Source: Gracilaria vermiculophylla (Eukaryota; Rhodophyta; Florideophyceae; Gracilariales; Gracilariaceae). Taken from it: a DNA stretch of 64,000 nt. Numbering within the stretch: position 1 is the stretch's first letter; each line of letters begins with the position of its first letter. Both the position numbers and the translations under genes were made by a program. The stretch lies in contig JAHNZQ020000004.1 in the NCBI GenBank assembly GCA_019155205.2, positions 1,034,135 through 1,098,134 of the forward strand, read 5' to 3'. Shown here piece by piece: positions 1-10,461 of this stretch. The notes beneath the pieces were generated by a model, which did not search any database, was not told where the DNA came from, and worked only from the letters and a program-made list of their open reading frames with translations.

Positions 1-180
1 ATTGTCCGCCCAGTAAACCTCCCCCTCCGCTTGGTGTTTGCGGATCCCTTTCAGAATTCCCCCGGCTCGCGACAGCGGATACCGGAGATCAACTTTAGGA
101 ATACGCGCCTTTGGAGTCAACAAAAACTCCTAACGGACGTTGTGCTATACTACCTTGACAGGGGGGCTGACAGTACCACA
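1..180 (+). mobile_element. 3' part of a G1 gypsy LTR
   Basis: The last 180 bases of an LTR, cut by the window edge. The same text recurs at the ends of the LTRs at 14824-15376 and 52362-52915 (for example the stretch around 'ggagtcaacaaaaactc') and ends in the same CAGTACCACA. No primer site or gag follows. It abuts a Tc1 fragment directly, so this is a truncated or solo LTR. Confidence 0.85.
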
Positions 181-185
181 ATGGA

Positions 186-491
186 AGGCAATTTCAGGCA
201 GGATTTGAACTCAAAAATTGAACTAAAAATTCCTGGAAATCTGTGACAGTTTGAAACATAGAAAACCACACCAATTTGATGCCGAAACATTGGACTAGCG
301 TTATACAGCAAAAAGAATACAAAACAATATTGAGCGTCGCGTAGAAAAGATTTGTTATTAATGACCATATGTTTTTGAAACTGTTTTTTGACTTTACTTT
401 ATTCTGAAACCTATTTTTGTAGGCGTACAGTATACATTTGGTAGAATTTTGGGATTTCACAGCATGTCGTATGTTTTTGAAACAGTCCGTA
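186..491 (+). mobile_element. Tc1/mariner 3'-end fragment
   Basis: This matches the 3' end of the Tc1 copy at 34344-35628 in reverse complement: the inner repeat (ATGTTTTTGAAAC) lies near 367 and the outer repeat, ending in TA, near 470-491. No transposase reading frame remains. It carries the internal text shared by the family, such as 'gaactcaaaaa' and 'gagcgtcgc'. It was joined to the LTR tail at about 181-186 by truncation or deletion. Confidence 0.7.
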
Positions 492-686
492 GTTAAACAG
501 CTTTGCAGATAGCAATATCTTGCCGTTCAACGAGTAGCGATGAGGTGCGCGAAGTGTTTGTATGACAGGTGCCCTAAAAATCCATTTTGTGCAATTATAT
601 TGCGTGCCCGTTTTTTTAACTGTGTTGCACAACTCAACTCCACTTTGTGTTGAGAAAAGCCACTGGAAGCATCTTAAATGCTCACA
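492..686. other. Spacer between Tc1 copies, nothing recognised
   Basis: About 195 bases between the end of one Tc1 fragment and the outer terminal repeat of the next. I find no coding region, repeat or RNA gene here. Confidence 0.5.
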
Positions 687-734
687 TACAGACTGTTTTA
701 AAAACATATGACATTTAATTAAATGTAAAACAAC

Positions 735-2014
735 TACAGAGCGTTTCATATTCATATTACGCCTAAAACCCGCGCCAAAGTAGTACTGTAGTGCGCCTTT
801 TGCATAACATATAGGTAAGAATAGTTTCAAAATCATAACACTAAATCAATAACATCCATCATTATGGCTCGAGGATCACCTCTTTCGCGCTCCGAACAGC
901 TTACAATCATACAAGTAAAAGTTAGTAGAAAATTATATGTAGAAATTAGCCGACTTTTGAAACGTCATCCAGTCACAATTCCCCGTATTCTTAAAATTCC
1001 AGCAACCTGTAGAACAAGGACATCTACAGGGCGTCCGCACCTTTTAAGTCCTGCAGATAGACGCGAAAGAAAATGGAAACAGTGTCGAGGAAGAGCTAAT
1101 GCAAAACATTGCAAAAATCTTAAATCCCAACGTTTCTAAATCATCAGTTTGACATAAAATCAACAAGAATTTTTTTTCAAGTATAAAAAAAACTATTTTG
1201 GCGTTCCTTTTTTAAAATATCATAAGAAAAAATATATATATATTCGTATGCAAACATGGCGTTCTTGAAAACGGAACTGGACACAGGTATTTTTATGAGA
1301 AAAAAAAATGAAATTTGGATGTTACAAATTGTAATAACTTTTATTGACATGAACTAAGAAAAGAACGCTCTGAAGTTTTGACAATAAACTCTGGAGGTTG
1401 TTCTGTAATGGTCTTCGCTGGCATGTCAAAATATAGGAGAACCGATATTGCATATATTCACACACATATAGACTCTGCATGCTATCAAGAAGTTGTTTGT
1501 AACTCTAAATTACCTTACAAATATTGTGTACACGGAAGAAGTTTTGTTTTCCAGCAAGATAACTAACCGGTATACAAATCTGAACTGGTGTCAGATTGGC
1601 TACAAGACCCAATTATTATGGTAATGGATTGGCCAGCAGGCTCACCAGACGTAAATCCCATTAAAAATGGATGGGATGCATTATCAAGAATGGTTTATGG
1701 CCATGGAAGGCCGTTTAACACAGTTCTTGATTTGAAAAACTGTACTAAGAATTTCTGGGACAATAATTCTATTTTGAAAGTTAATGATTACATTATTTCG
1801 ATGCCCAAACGCTGTATTTGCGTTACTCGGCAAAAAGGTGGAAATGTTAGTTACTGAGTCGCCAAAAAAGACTTAAACGCAATAAAGCCGTTATGGTTTT
1901 GAAACGGTTTTTGGACATGAATTTTTTTAAATCTTGATTTTGTATTCATACAGTACAAAAATCACAATTTTTCTCCTTCGACACCGACGTGACATGATTT
2001 CGAAACAGACGGTA
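735..2014 (+). mobile_element. Tc1 copy A nested in copy B
   Basis: The element runs from TACAGAGCG (735) to ...CAGACGGTA (2014). Each end has an outer repeat and, about 90-110 bp inside, an inner repeat of the form GTTTCAAAANATA. TA occurs at both borders, as expected for a Tc1/mariner target duplication. Its length of 1280 bp matches the copies at 34344-35628 (1285 bp) and 55022-56312 (about 1290 bp). Confidence 0.8.
864..1857 (+). pseudogene. Tc1-type transposase, decayed (copy A)
   Basis: A cut-and-paste DDE transposase relic. It begins MARGSPLSRSEQ, like the good copy at 44011, so the ATG at 864 is the family start. The N-terminal helix-turn-helix part is open to 1139. Frames are then lost through an AT-rich stretch (1140-1377) that should encode the first catalytic Asp. 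They resume with the SVMVFAG region (from 1378), the second Asp in FQQDN (about 1550-1564) and the C-terminal block 1588-1857. The expected catalytic Glu of NPIEN reads NPIKN here, so the active site is dead even apart from the stops. Confidence 0.8.
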
Positions 2015-2229
2015 CTTTACCAAACGTCTCCTGTACGCCTACAAATATAAGGTACAGAAAAATCTAGAGTCGAAAGACCGTTTCAAAAACATATGGTCAT
2101 CAGGAACAAGTTTTTATCTAGAGACGCTCAATAGTTTATTTTGCATTATTTTTGCTGTTACGCAAATGCAGCTTTCAGGCATCGACTTGGTGTAATGTTT
2201 CACAGTTGAAACTGTTGTGTATTTCCATC

Positions 2230-2840
2230 AATTTTTATAACAGTTTTTCAGAACAAAAACTGTGTGAAAGTTTTTTCTTGCGCAGGAACCATCCTCGTTA
2301 GCAGTCCACAACCGTTTTCGATCGTGCTCAAGTTTGCTGGGTGCGCGGGCCGCTCTTAAACAGATGCTTCTGACTTCTGTAACAAATTTTGTAATTATGA
2401 CACAGTGTGTATAGTCGCATTGTCCTGTTGAAATATGATGTTTTTTTTCTGAAAACAGTAACCAAACGATAGCAATTAATGGTATAGCAGTTTTTGATGT
2501 TTTTCCCAGTTCATAATTGGTTGAATAAATACAATGTCAGTGAGACCTTTTTTAAAAATGCCCGCTCTGACCATTTGCAGATTTTTCACTAGAATGCCAG
2601 GTATAAAATTCAGAACGTTTCTTGCAATAATCCGGCCAGTAACATTCGTAAAACTCTGATCCGTTCAAATTAAACTTTTATTCATCAGAAAAAATAATAT
2701 TTTCCCATTCTTTTTTCCGGTAGGCTTTTCCATTTCCCCATAAAAATCTCTTTTTCTTATGATTGTCTTGAAAAGAGAAAGTTGTTTTCATATTTTTAAT
2801 AAAAAAAAAATTGTGTTGTTTGCCTGCGTCTATTGAAGTG
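2230..2840 (-). pseudogene. Tc1-type transposase fragment (copy B)
   Basis: The minus strand encodes the middle and C-terminal parts of the same transposase: the KNMKTTFSFQDNHKK segment, then KEWENIIFSDE with the first catalytic Asp (2678-2820), and further down a remnant that still keeps Glu in its ..TIENG.. motif near 2315. Frames are broken by several indels. The N-terminal DNA-binding half is absent, so this copy cannot be functional. Confidence 0.65.
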
Positions 2841-3806
2841 CAACGCCCTCCAGAGAGATTTATTCTCGGCACTTTGGCGATTTACCGAATTCCGGTTAGG
2901 CCACACTTATGGGAACGGTAAATGCCGCGAGGGCGATTCGCGTCCGTTTACGGGGTGAGTTCCGGAGTAGCCGACACGGCGCGTGTTGCGTGCCGTGGCA
3001 CGCGCGGGGCAGCCGCGCATGGCCAGATGGGTACCGTATGAGGGCCGATCTACGCCTGCCTTGCACGGTGGATTTACTCCTTTTTCGCTAATTTATTTAT
3101 TCAGTTATTTCGGCCATTCGGCCCTAGATCTACAGTAACTAGCGCGACAGCACCTCGCCAGTGGCGCCTAGTAAACCGCACCAAAAGGGATCTTCGGTCT
3201 GAACTTGCCGCCAACGCGGGTATCTCTCTCCATCTTGGAGAAGTACGCTGTGGACTTAGGAAGTCAACCACCCGTGGCACCAAGAACCATTATCTGAACT
3301 ACTCATCCCTTCTTTCAGGTTCGCCCTTGTACGAGGTTATCACCACCCTATCACCAGTTTACCATTTTTGGACTAATCCTGCCACCCGCTCCATGCTGCT
3401 TGCCCGAGACCCGCGTGGCCCAACATATTACCCTGCAGCTCCGAAATAGCCTGATATATTACAGGAAAATCTCACCGTACTTACGGAATATGCCTCTGTC
3501 ACAGGACTTGCCGAGTCCCCGGTTTCTCCATTCGCCTTCCTCCTGCATTCGTTCCAACGGCTTCGCCCCGGAGTTACACCCGGCTCGTGTGTCTTGCCCG
3601 AGGGATGCTCTGCCTTTGAACTACCTCGCCAGAGAGAATTTCGAACATCCTTCGTGGTATTTTCCAATTATGGGTATTGCATTACAAAGTGGTTTCCCGT
3701 TTTAGAAACGGAGATCTATGGGCAGATCCTCGTTGAGGTCCTTTTTTCTTTTCATTTCTTGTCCACTTCAGAATTCCCCCGTAAGGGATTTTCAATTTCG
3801 TGACAG
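2841..3806. other. Unassigned region before G3 gag, possible LTR/leader
   Basis: About 970 bases of mixed composition with no recognisable protein. It sits where the 5' LTR and leader of the G3 element should lie and has a GAATTCCCCC stretch near 3773 that recalls the G1 LTR. There is no second copy in the window to define LTR borders, so an LTR cannot be confirmed. Short ORFs here (2909-3091, 3400-3705) show no family features. Confidence 0.3.
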
Positions 3807-3989
3807 ATGCCTCCGATGAGGGGGAAACCCACTAGAGCCGAGCCGGTAACAACCCGGAGCCTGCCTCATAGAGGGAATGAAGAGCGCCGCGTGGTGACTA
3901 TCGAGACAACTGGTGCAGACCAGGTGGTACGTGGAACGCTGACGGCTGAGCCGGATAACATATCAACCAGAGCTGGGCCAGCCATTTAA

Positions 3990-5540
3990 GTGGAACCCCT
4001 GCCACCGCGGTTGGTGGACATGGCTTATGTGGTTCATTTGGAAGATCAGGTCCGCATCCTGCGGCAGACCCAGGCAGTAATGGCTGAAGAACTGGAATCA
4101 TGCCGAAGGCATTGGGAAGTCTCTCGACGAACGTCAACGAAGAGCTACGCGTACAGTGGTCGGACGTCAATACGAACCTCTAGTCTTCCGGCCCGCTGGC
4201 GTTTTACATCGAGGGCGTGGATGATCCATTTAATCGAGTACGAATCCAACAAGAGTCGGTCGAGAAAGCTGTGCTTGTTTCCGCACCCATGGCACGAACC
4301 ACTTGCTCCTAGTGTTACGACCGCCTGGAGGATCGGAATGGCTGCAAAAAGCGAAACGATCGACAATCCCGTGATAAATACAGTGACTCCTCATCGGACT
4401 CGAAATCGACTTATCAGGATTCTGAGCCCTCTCAGAGTGACTCTGACCACGACCACTCAGAGCGGAGATCCTGTTCTAAACGGTCATGGGCCACGTACGG
4501 AGCAATCTGACCCCGATTGAGAGGTAGGAGACCCCGGGCTTCATTCGTTTAAGCCCATAGAATCCCTGTACGAGGAGATGATCTCATACCGGTAATATCG
4601 GTTGGAAGATTCCTCTTAAGGCAAGACACTTCGTGACACGGTTAAAGTAAATGATTGCATCAAGCAAATGCAGCTTCCCATGAGGAACCCAAACTTTACT
4701 GGAGACGATCCAATCTTGGTGCTAGACTTCCAAGCCCGCTTTATAGTGGAAGCCAATATCCTCTATATGAGTGAGGCTCAGGCATATCTGGCATTGTCCT
4801 TCTTCTTACAGGGAGTGGCTGAAGATCAATTCCTCGCTATTCGAGGTTCATCTCGGGCGTCTGAGAGAACAGTGACCTGCTTGCCCAAGGCCATGCAGTA
4901 CTTCTTGCGTCCCTACGCGACTCATACTGCCACTCAGTCGGCTACCCTCGCATTTCATTGTACTCGCCAGCGCGTTGGAGAGCTGGAGACCGACTACTCT
5001 GTACGCCTGAATAAGGCTTTCCACCGCTGTGGCAATATTTACTCCGCAGGGGGACGGTTTACGATGTTTATTAATCGGTTGAATCCAGCAATGAAAGCGC
5101 CCGTGGCCTTCTACCAAGAAAATCAGCATGAAATGGGATACCTGGATTTGGTCCAATTCGCTCGTGCAGAGAGAGACACACTCGGTGCAAGGAACTCCGG
5201 TTACCGGAAGAAGGCGATGAAGGCACTGCTGATCGGTTCAGACACCTCCTCTCTGTCACTGAGCGCCATTAATACTTCTGAACCGGGCCATGACGGTTTG
5301 GTTCTTCTCCATGATGATGGTTGGTCAGTTCTGACATCGGAATTACAGGTTAAGATAAAAGGCTTGTATGGTACAGCAATGGGAGCTTCGCAGGAGGTGA
5401 AGACCCTCAACATGGGTAGTAACCGGGCTCCAACGGTTTGCCTGCCATATACCAACGGGAGGACGAGGGTGCAGCGTCCTGGTTGGGTTGCTCACCAGAA
5501 TTCCGAGAGGTCCGTCGAAAACCGGAACGTCGCTCCTTGA
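3990..5540 (+). pseudogene. G3 Gag (broken)
   Basis: The structural protein of a Ty3/gypsy element, which packages RNA in the cytoplasm. The first open part (3990-4520) has a heptad-like helix (LEDQVRILRQTQAVMAEELE). In the neighbouring frame around 4370-4500 there is an acidic Ser/Asp-rich linker followed by basic residues. The capsid-like part is open from ATG 4668 to 5540 (290 codons) and includes NPNFTGDDPILVLDFQARF. A related block in the G1 element reads SFSGEDPILV near 20815. At least one frameshift separates the two halves. The zinc knuckle lies just downstream in another frame. Confidence 0.6.
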
Positions 5541-5555
5541 CTTCCTCCGCATAGA

Positions 5556-5600
5556 GTTGTCTGTCACTTGTGCTACACTCGGGGGCACACCTCCTCGCAG
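5556..5600 (+). other. CCHC zinc knuckle of G3 Gag
   Basis: Translates to VCHLCYTRGHTSSQC, a perfect C-X2-C-X4-H-X4-C nucleocapsid knuckle, used by retroelement Gag proteins to bind RNA. It lies in a different frame from the gag ORF that stops at 5540, so a frameshift lies between them. Confidence 0.8.
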
Positions 5601-6149
5601 TGTCTTCTTCTATTAAATAAGATGGTGCAGGTCGTGGCTAACTACAGAGCCCTGTCCCGCGAAGAGAAGACAGCAGTCCTGATGACGTTGTATCTCCACG
5701 CAAAAACGGGTTTCCCCACCGCGCTGGCCCACACTCCATTTTCGTGGCAGCGGTTAACACCAGTGACGATAGAATCCCTTGCCGATTCCAATAGAAGCTT
5801 TGGCTATCGCAATCGCGCGGTCAGACACCCGCAACGTGACAGAACGTTCGTTGTGGAGGAAACTGGGCGAGAGCCCGAAGTGCACTTCACTCAGGGAAGC
5901 CATATGAGGGAATATCCCCACAGGAAGAGGTGTCCTCAGAGATGACTCTTAAGACGCCCAAAGTGCCGCTGCCTCGCTCTACGGTAAAAATACTCTCGAT
6001 GATAGACACCGCAGACGCGGACTCTGAGCAGTTCGGTGTTCTGTGTCGACCGTGGAGACGGATAAAGCATATCCGAATCACAGATTGATTCTTTGTGATG
6101 GCGAAGCGAGACTGTAGGGTTTATGCTGATTTTGGACTGCATACGCAGT

Positions 6150-6654
6150 GTATGGTGCAATCCTTTACGGTTCTCGATATTGGAGCAGGACCACCTTTTG
6201 TAGTCGAGTCGATACATCCTCCGCTTTAGCGGTCTTGCACTTGAATAGAAGCGCTACCTGACGTCTCAGACGCGAAAAAAACCTGTTACAAACGGTAATA
6301 GCCATTGATCGGGTCGTCCGATACGGAAGATCAATTGTTAAGCTCACTTTGATCATGTGCCCCTCTCTGGCCGCGCCAGTCATCTTCGGATGCGACTATT
6401 GTGATCGGCTCGTAGAGGCTGTTCGCCCTTGCCTGAAGCAGATAGAGCTGGAAAATGGATCCTCAATCCGTATCTTCCGACAACCGCTACAGCGGGATGC
6501 GAAAAAGCAGGTGCTTCCACCTGCCGCGCAGGAATTGCCACCAGGAACCCGGGAGTCGACCAAGCCCCACGATGCGGCATCAGTGACGATACCCACCGGC
6601 ATGCAGATCCTTGTTCAGGTCAAACCCCGTCAACACGGTTTGAGGGTTGTTTAG
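6150..6654 (+). pseudogene. G3 aspartic protease region
   Basis: A retropepsin-like segment. Near 6175 the sequence reads VLDIGAG, matching the (L)D-T/S-G-A active-site loop at the same place as LNTGAG in the G1 copy (22180) and KDTGAR in G2. An open frame at 6349-6654 carries the later part (VIFGCDYCDRLVEAVRP). Stops and frame changes separate the pieces. The family would cleave Gag-Pol; this copy is dead. Confidence 0.55.
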
Positions 6655-7264
6655 CTTTCGGTCTCGCTGTATAAACAAAGTTGCCTAAACTGCCCATTTC
6701 GAATCTTTGACGCAAATCTGTACGACAAATCCCAGTCAGTGGCTAAAAACCAAGTGACTGGTTCCGTAACGCCACATCCGTTGGTGATGATCCCTACACG
6801 ACTGTTGGCCGCCAAGGTACTTGGGCTCGTGAATTCGGAAGATAGGAACGCGCCCGATGCGGCGGTGAGCTTCGCCCCCCGCAGATTCACCGGTCTACCG
6901 GAAGGTACCATGGAGGCTGGAAAACTTGCCCGCCAGGAATGTCCGGCCTTGCTAACATCAGGTACGACGATCTTGGACTAGATTGACCTTGTGCGAGGTC
7001 TCGAAGAACTGGACTCATCCCATTGCCCGCCTCGCATCGGGAACGTCTCTGCGCAATGCTGTGAGAATTTACCCCCATGTGCGACGGCTCGCTTTGCGAG
7101 ATTTACTGCACCGAACATCGGCTATATATGTTACCGAACATTCGGTCAATCGCCCAACACCCGTTTGGTAATGGGCCGAAGGCACGGGAGGGGAAAAAAT
7201 TCCAAGAGATGCATATGCTCCGTGCCGGAGTCATAGTGGCAAAAAATGTTCGTGGGCGTTCTCC

Positions 7265-7708
7265 GTGGTCATTTGGCCTACAGCGGATCGGTCATGGAGT
7301 TTCTGCGTAGATCACCGCCGGTTGGAGGCCGTGACAATCCGGAATACCTACCCAATTATTCAAATGGACGAGTGCATGAACTCACTCGGTGAGGCTACCG
7401 TGTTCACCGCTCTTGACACCAGTTGTGGCTACTGGGAAGTCCCCGTCAGCGAAAACGACCAAGACAAAACGGCGATTGTGTGCCAGTATGGGTCCTACCA
7501 CTTCAAGCGGATTCCTTTTGGTCTGACCAATGCACCTGCAATGTTTTTGAAAGCTATTGACGTCCCTATGAACCGATTGAAATGGGGGACTTGCCTGGAT
7601 TACTTGGACGACATATTAATTTCTTCCAACAGGTTGGACGATCACTTCACCCACATGCGGGACGTGATGATGGTACTGCGTGACGCATGTATCAACATGA
7701 AGCTCTAG
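7265..7708 (+). pseudogene. G3 reverse transcriptase core
   Basis: An RNA-dependent DNA polymerase fragment. It contains FCVDHRRLEAVTIRNTYP, then FTALDTSCGYW with the first catalytic Asp, PFGLTNAPAMF, and the catalytic box YLDDIL, followed by the connection helix. The order and spacing are those of Ty3/gypsy RTs. The frame stops at 7708 (TAG) and resumes at 7733 (VKYLGLIIRPGR). The N-terminal fingers before 7265 are not readable in a single frame. Confidence 0.85.
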
Positions 7709-7732
7709 AAGGGTGAGTTCTCTACAGATATC

Positions 7733-8262
7733 GTGAAGTATCTGGGTCTCATCATCCGTCCTGGACGGCGTATGATCGAAAACGTACGAGTCAAGGCAGT
7801 CAATGAGGCGGAAGAACCCCATAGGCAAACGGAATTGATATCCTTTATAGTATTAGTCAACTTCTTTCGACGGTTCTTACAAAATATTTTGGATACCAGC
7901 CCACCGCTCAACGCATTACAACGGAAAGGACAGACACCGAAGCTGTAGCCATTCACCATCGATGTGTCGGTTACTTTTCAGTCCCTGATCAGAGCATTTG
8001 GAACAGCTCCATTCCTGTTACTTTCCAAGTTGAATCCCCCGTACTCCGTGGACATGTATTCCAGTGACCATCAAGTGGGCTATGCTTTGTTTCTATCAAG
8101 CCCCGGAGGGGAGTGCCAACTAATCGGATATTGGTTCACGACTCTAAAAATTCTTGAGCGGAACAATCTCGTTTCGTAGGCGGACTGTCCCGCCGTGGTA
8201 TAGGTGCTCTCCACACTATGCCCCTATCTAACTGTGAAACTGTGGTTCCTCGTGGCGACCAA
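7733..8262 (+). pseudogene. G3 RT connection and RNase H, truncated
   Basis: Open pieces at 7733-7948 (LGLIIRPGR ... LVNFFRRFLQNI) and 7964-8179 carry the RT tail and RNase H: PPYSVDMYSSDHQVGYALF has the first Asp, and LERNNLVS precedes the Glu region. After 8179 the homology continues through two stops to FLVATN at about 8262. There the RNase H 'TDH' motif should follow, but G1 protease sequence begins. Confidence 0.65.
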
Positions 8263-8809
8263 CTTGGCCGCACAGTGCATTTTGGGGACTTCCTTTGTGG
8301 ATCGGTATGTACGTGCCATCTACCCACGCCTGCGGAAGGTGAAGTTTAATGACGCCGCCCCTGTAGGAATTGTGTCCGCATCTCCAGGAACGGACGCCAA
8401 CGCGCGTCACGTGGGTAATCTTCCAAAGGAGACGCAGTCGAACAAGCTCCGGGTGGTCAAGAGCGTTGAAATACCCGCGAGGAGTCAGGCCGAAGTTTGG
8501 GTGCAGACCTCTGCATCTGGCCTTTCATTCCTACATGAAAGCCCTCACCTGACGACGAAGCAGCACTCTATGATGGCGAACGGTGCTATAGAAATAATAC
8601 CAAACATTCCCTTCAGGGTTAAGCTCGCCAACCTCAAGGAGTCGCCGTTACGGCTCCAGAAAGGAATCGTCGTCGGACTGGCACTACCCGCCTCTGCAGG
8701 ACTGTCTCACCTTTCTCGATCGGAAGACCTAGCGGACCGCGAAGCAATCGCCACCATGGAGGTGAAAGCGCCTTCCTCGGCTCCAGAGGTAGAGAATCCT
8801 GCCATCTAG
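8204..8809 (+). pseudogene. G1 protease-RT linker
   Basis: An open frame of 201 codons whose part after about residue 20 matches 22350-22920 of the other G1 copy (ILGT.F...YVRAIYPRLRKV; SQAEV.VQ.SASGLSFL; MMANG). It is the protease C-terminal part and the linker to RT. The first residues come from the G3 RNase H, so this ORF spans the recombination junction. It ends at a TAG shortly before the RT block. The catalytic Asp loop of the protease is missing. Confidence 0.6.
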
Positions 8810-8829
8810 CAGAAGGAGCTCCAAATTGG

Positions 8830-9741
8830 CGAGGACTTTGAAGGATATCGCAATAGGATAGTTGAAATGCTATCCGCCTTTGAGGACATGTGGTCTGGTC
8901 GCCTCTGTCAGGTCAGCCTGGCAAGCACAGGATCCAGCTCAAACCGGATGCGAAACCAGTACATCAACTCCCGAGGAGGGCCAGACCCCATGCGCGCGAT
9001 TTTGAACGCGATGAGATCCATCGGATGCTGGAGAAGGGCGTTATCAAGCCTTCCAATTCCGAACGGGCCTCCCCGGAGGTGTTTATAAAAACGAAAGATG
9101 GCTCCCCAAGGTTCTGTATTGCTTACAGGCGCCTCAACGAGAGGATAGTACGAGATTCGTACCCGATACCGCGTATGGATGAATGCATCGAATCCTTTGG
9201 CGATGCGTCCGTTTTCTCCACGCTGGACGCCAACAGCGGCTACACGCAGATTGAGATGGACGACTCCGAGAAGGATAAGACAACGTTCACCTCGCACTGT
9301 GGGATCTTCAGATTCCGAAGGATACCATTTGGATTGAAGAATGCACCCGCTACGTTCCAACGAGCGGTGGATATTATCCTGTCAAAGGTGAAGTGGCAGT
9401 ACGCCTTGGTGTATATCGATGACGTCATCATATACTCTGGCAGCGTGGAGGAGCGCTTCATTCATGTGAAGCACGTCCTCCAACTCGTAATGAACGCTGG
9501 TCTTACCTTGAAGCTGGAGAAATGTTTCTTTTTCAAGTCGTCGGTGGACTACCTGGGGCACGTTGTACTTCCGGGCCGCCTACAGGTTTCTAGGAAAACT
9601 CAGGACGCCATCCAGGAAGCTCACCCTCCCACAAACCAGACGGAGCTCCGCTCCTTCTTAGGGTTGTGTAACGTATTCCGGAGGTTTGTACCGAATTTCT
9701 CCCGTATAGCGGCGCCGTTAAATCGCTTTTTGGAGAAATAA
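8830..9741 (+). pseudogene. G1 reverse transcriptase
   Basis: The best-preserved RT of the window, open for 283 codons from 8890. It contains HRIQLKPDAKPVHQ (primer-grip side), FCIAYRRLNERIVRDSYPIP, FSTLDANSGYTQIEM (first Asp), RFRRIPFGLKNAPATFQRA, and the polymerase box YIDDVI, then LGLCNVFRRFVPNFSRIAAPL at the connection. The polymerase residues are intact. A frameshift near 8930 separates it from its N-terminal part, and TAA at 9739-9741 cuts it from RNase H. Confidence 0.9.
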
Positions 9742-9762
9742 AAGCCGACGCTATAGGCTATC

Positions 9763-10230
9763 TTGACGGACGAGGAGTTCGAAGCCTTCGACACCCTGAA
9801 GAGGACACTAATAGGACCACCGATCTTGGTACTGCCGAAGCAGCACGGCCAATTGGTGCTGGACACTGACGCCTGTAAATACCAGGTCGGATGTGCCCTC
9901 CTACAGGAGCAACCGGAAGGTGGACTTCAACCCATTGGATATTGGAGTCGCAGCCACACCCCTACGGAACGGAATTCTTCCTCCTCGGAGCGCGAATGTC
10001 TCGCCATTGTGTGGGCGGTTTTGCTTTTACGCCCATACCTGGGAGGCGCGCGCTTCACCATTAGGGTGGACCACGCACCACTGAAGTGGATACTGTCCTT
10101 GACGGATGCTTCCGGTTGCCTGCAAAGGTTAAGGTGACGCCTCCTAGAGTTCGAGTTTGACATCCTCCATCGTCCTGGCATAAAAAACCAGGCAGCGAAC
10201 GCGCTCTCGCGAATCTCCACCGATGGAGAA
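9763..10230 (+). pseudogene. G1 RNase H
   Basis: The RNase H domain of the gypsy polyprotein, which degrades RNA in RNA:DNA hybrids. Acidic residues are visible in LDTDACKYQVG, SERECLAIVW and IRVDHAPLKW, with GYWSRSHTPTERN between them. A TGA at about 10135-10137 interrupts the end, after which the homology continues (EFEFDILHRPGIKNQAANALSR), the usual transition to integrase. Confidence 0.85.
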
Positions 10231-10461
10231 GATAAAACACCTATGGAGGGCAAAATTCCGTGTCTGGTTATCCAGGACGCCGACGGGAAAGAAAGATCCG
10301 ATGGAGAGTGTTTTGAATGCTGTGAACCTGGAGGAAAGTATAGGGGTTTCCATGAGGTGATGGCTCTTGTTGAGGCGGAGAAAGATGTTCTTCCCATTAC
10401 CATAGCGGAGGTTCTGAAGGAACAGAGTACGGATGCGTACTGCAAGTAGTGCTTCGCCACT

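Larger units (their letters stand above)
687..2840 (-). mobile_element. Tc1 copy B, interrupted by copy A
   Basis: A minus-strand Tc1/mariner element. Its outer terminal repeat starts with TACAGACTG at 687. The element resumes at 2015, its inner repeat starts at 2078 (ccgtttcaaaaacatatgg), and recognisable transposase runs on to about 2840. The 1280-bp copy A sits between 735 and 2014. Removing A restores an outer-to-inner repeat spacing of about 110 bp, the same as in the copy at 34344. The 5' third (helix-turn-helix end and left repeat) is missing beyond about 2840. Confidence 0.75.
3807..8262 (+). mobile_element. G3 gypsy element, 5' two thirds (gag to RNase H)
   Basis: In order: a gag N-terminal coiled coil, gag, a CCHC zinc knuckle, an aspartic protease, RT and RNase H, all plus strand and in several frames. 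The RNase H breaks off in mid-domain at about 8250-8265, where the sequence passes into the protease of a different gypsy group (G1). No integrase of this group follows. Confidence 0.7.
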
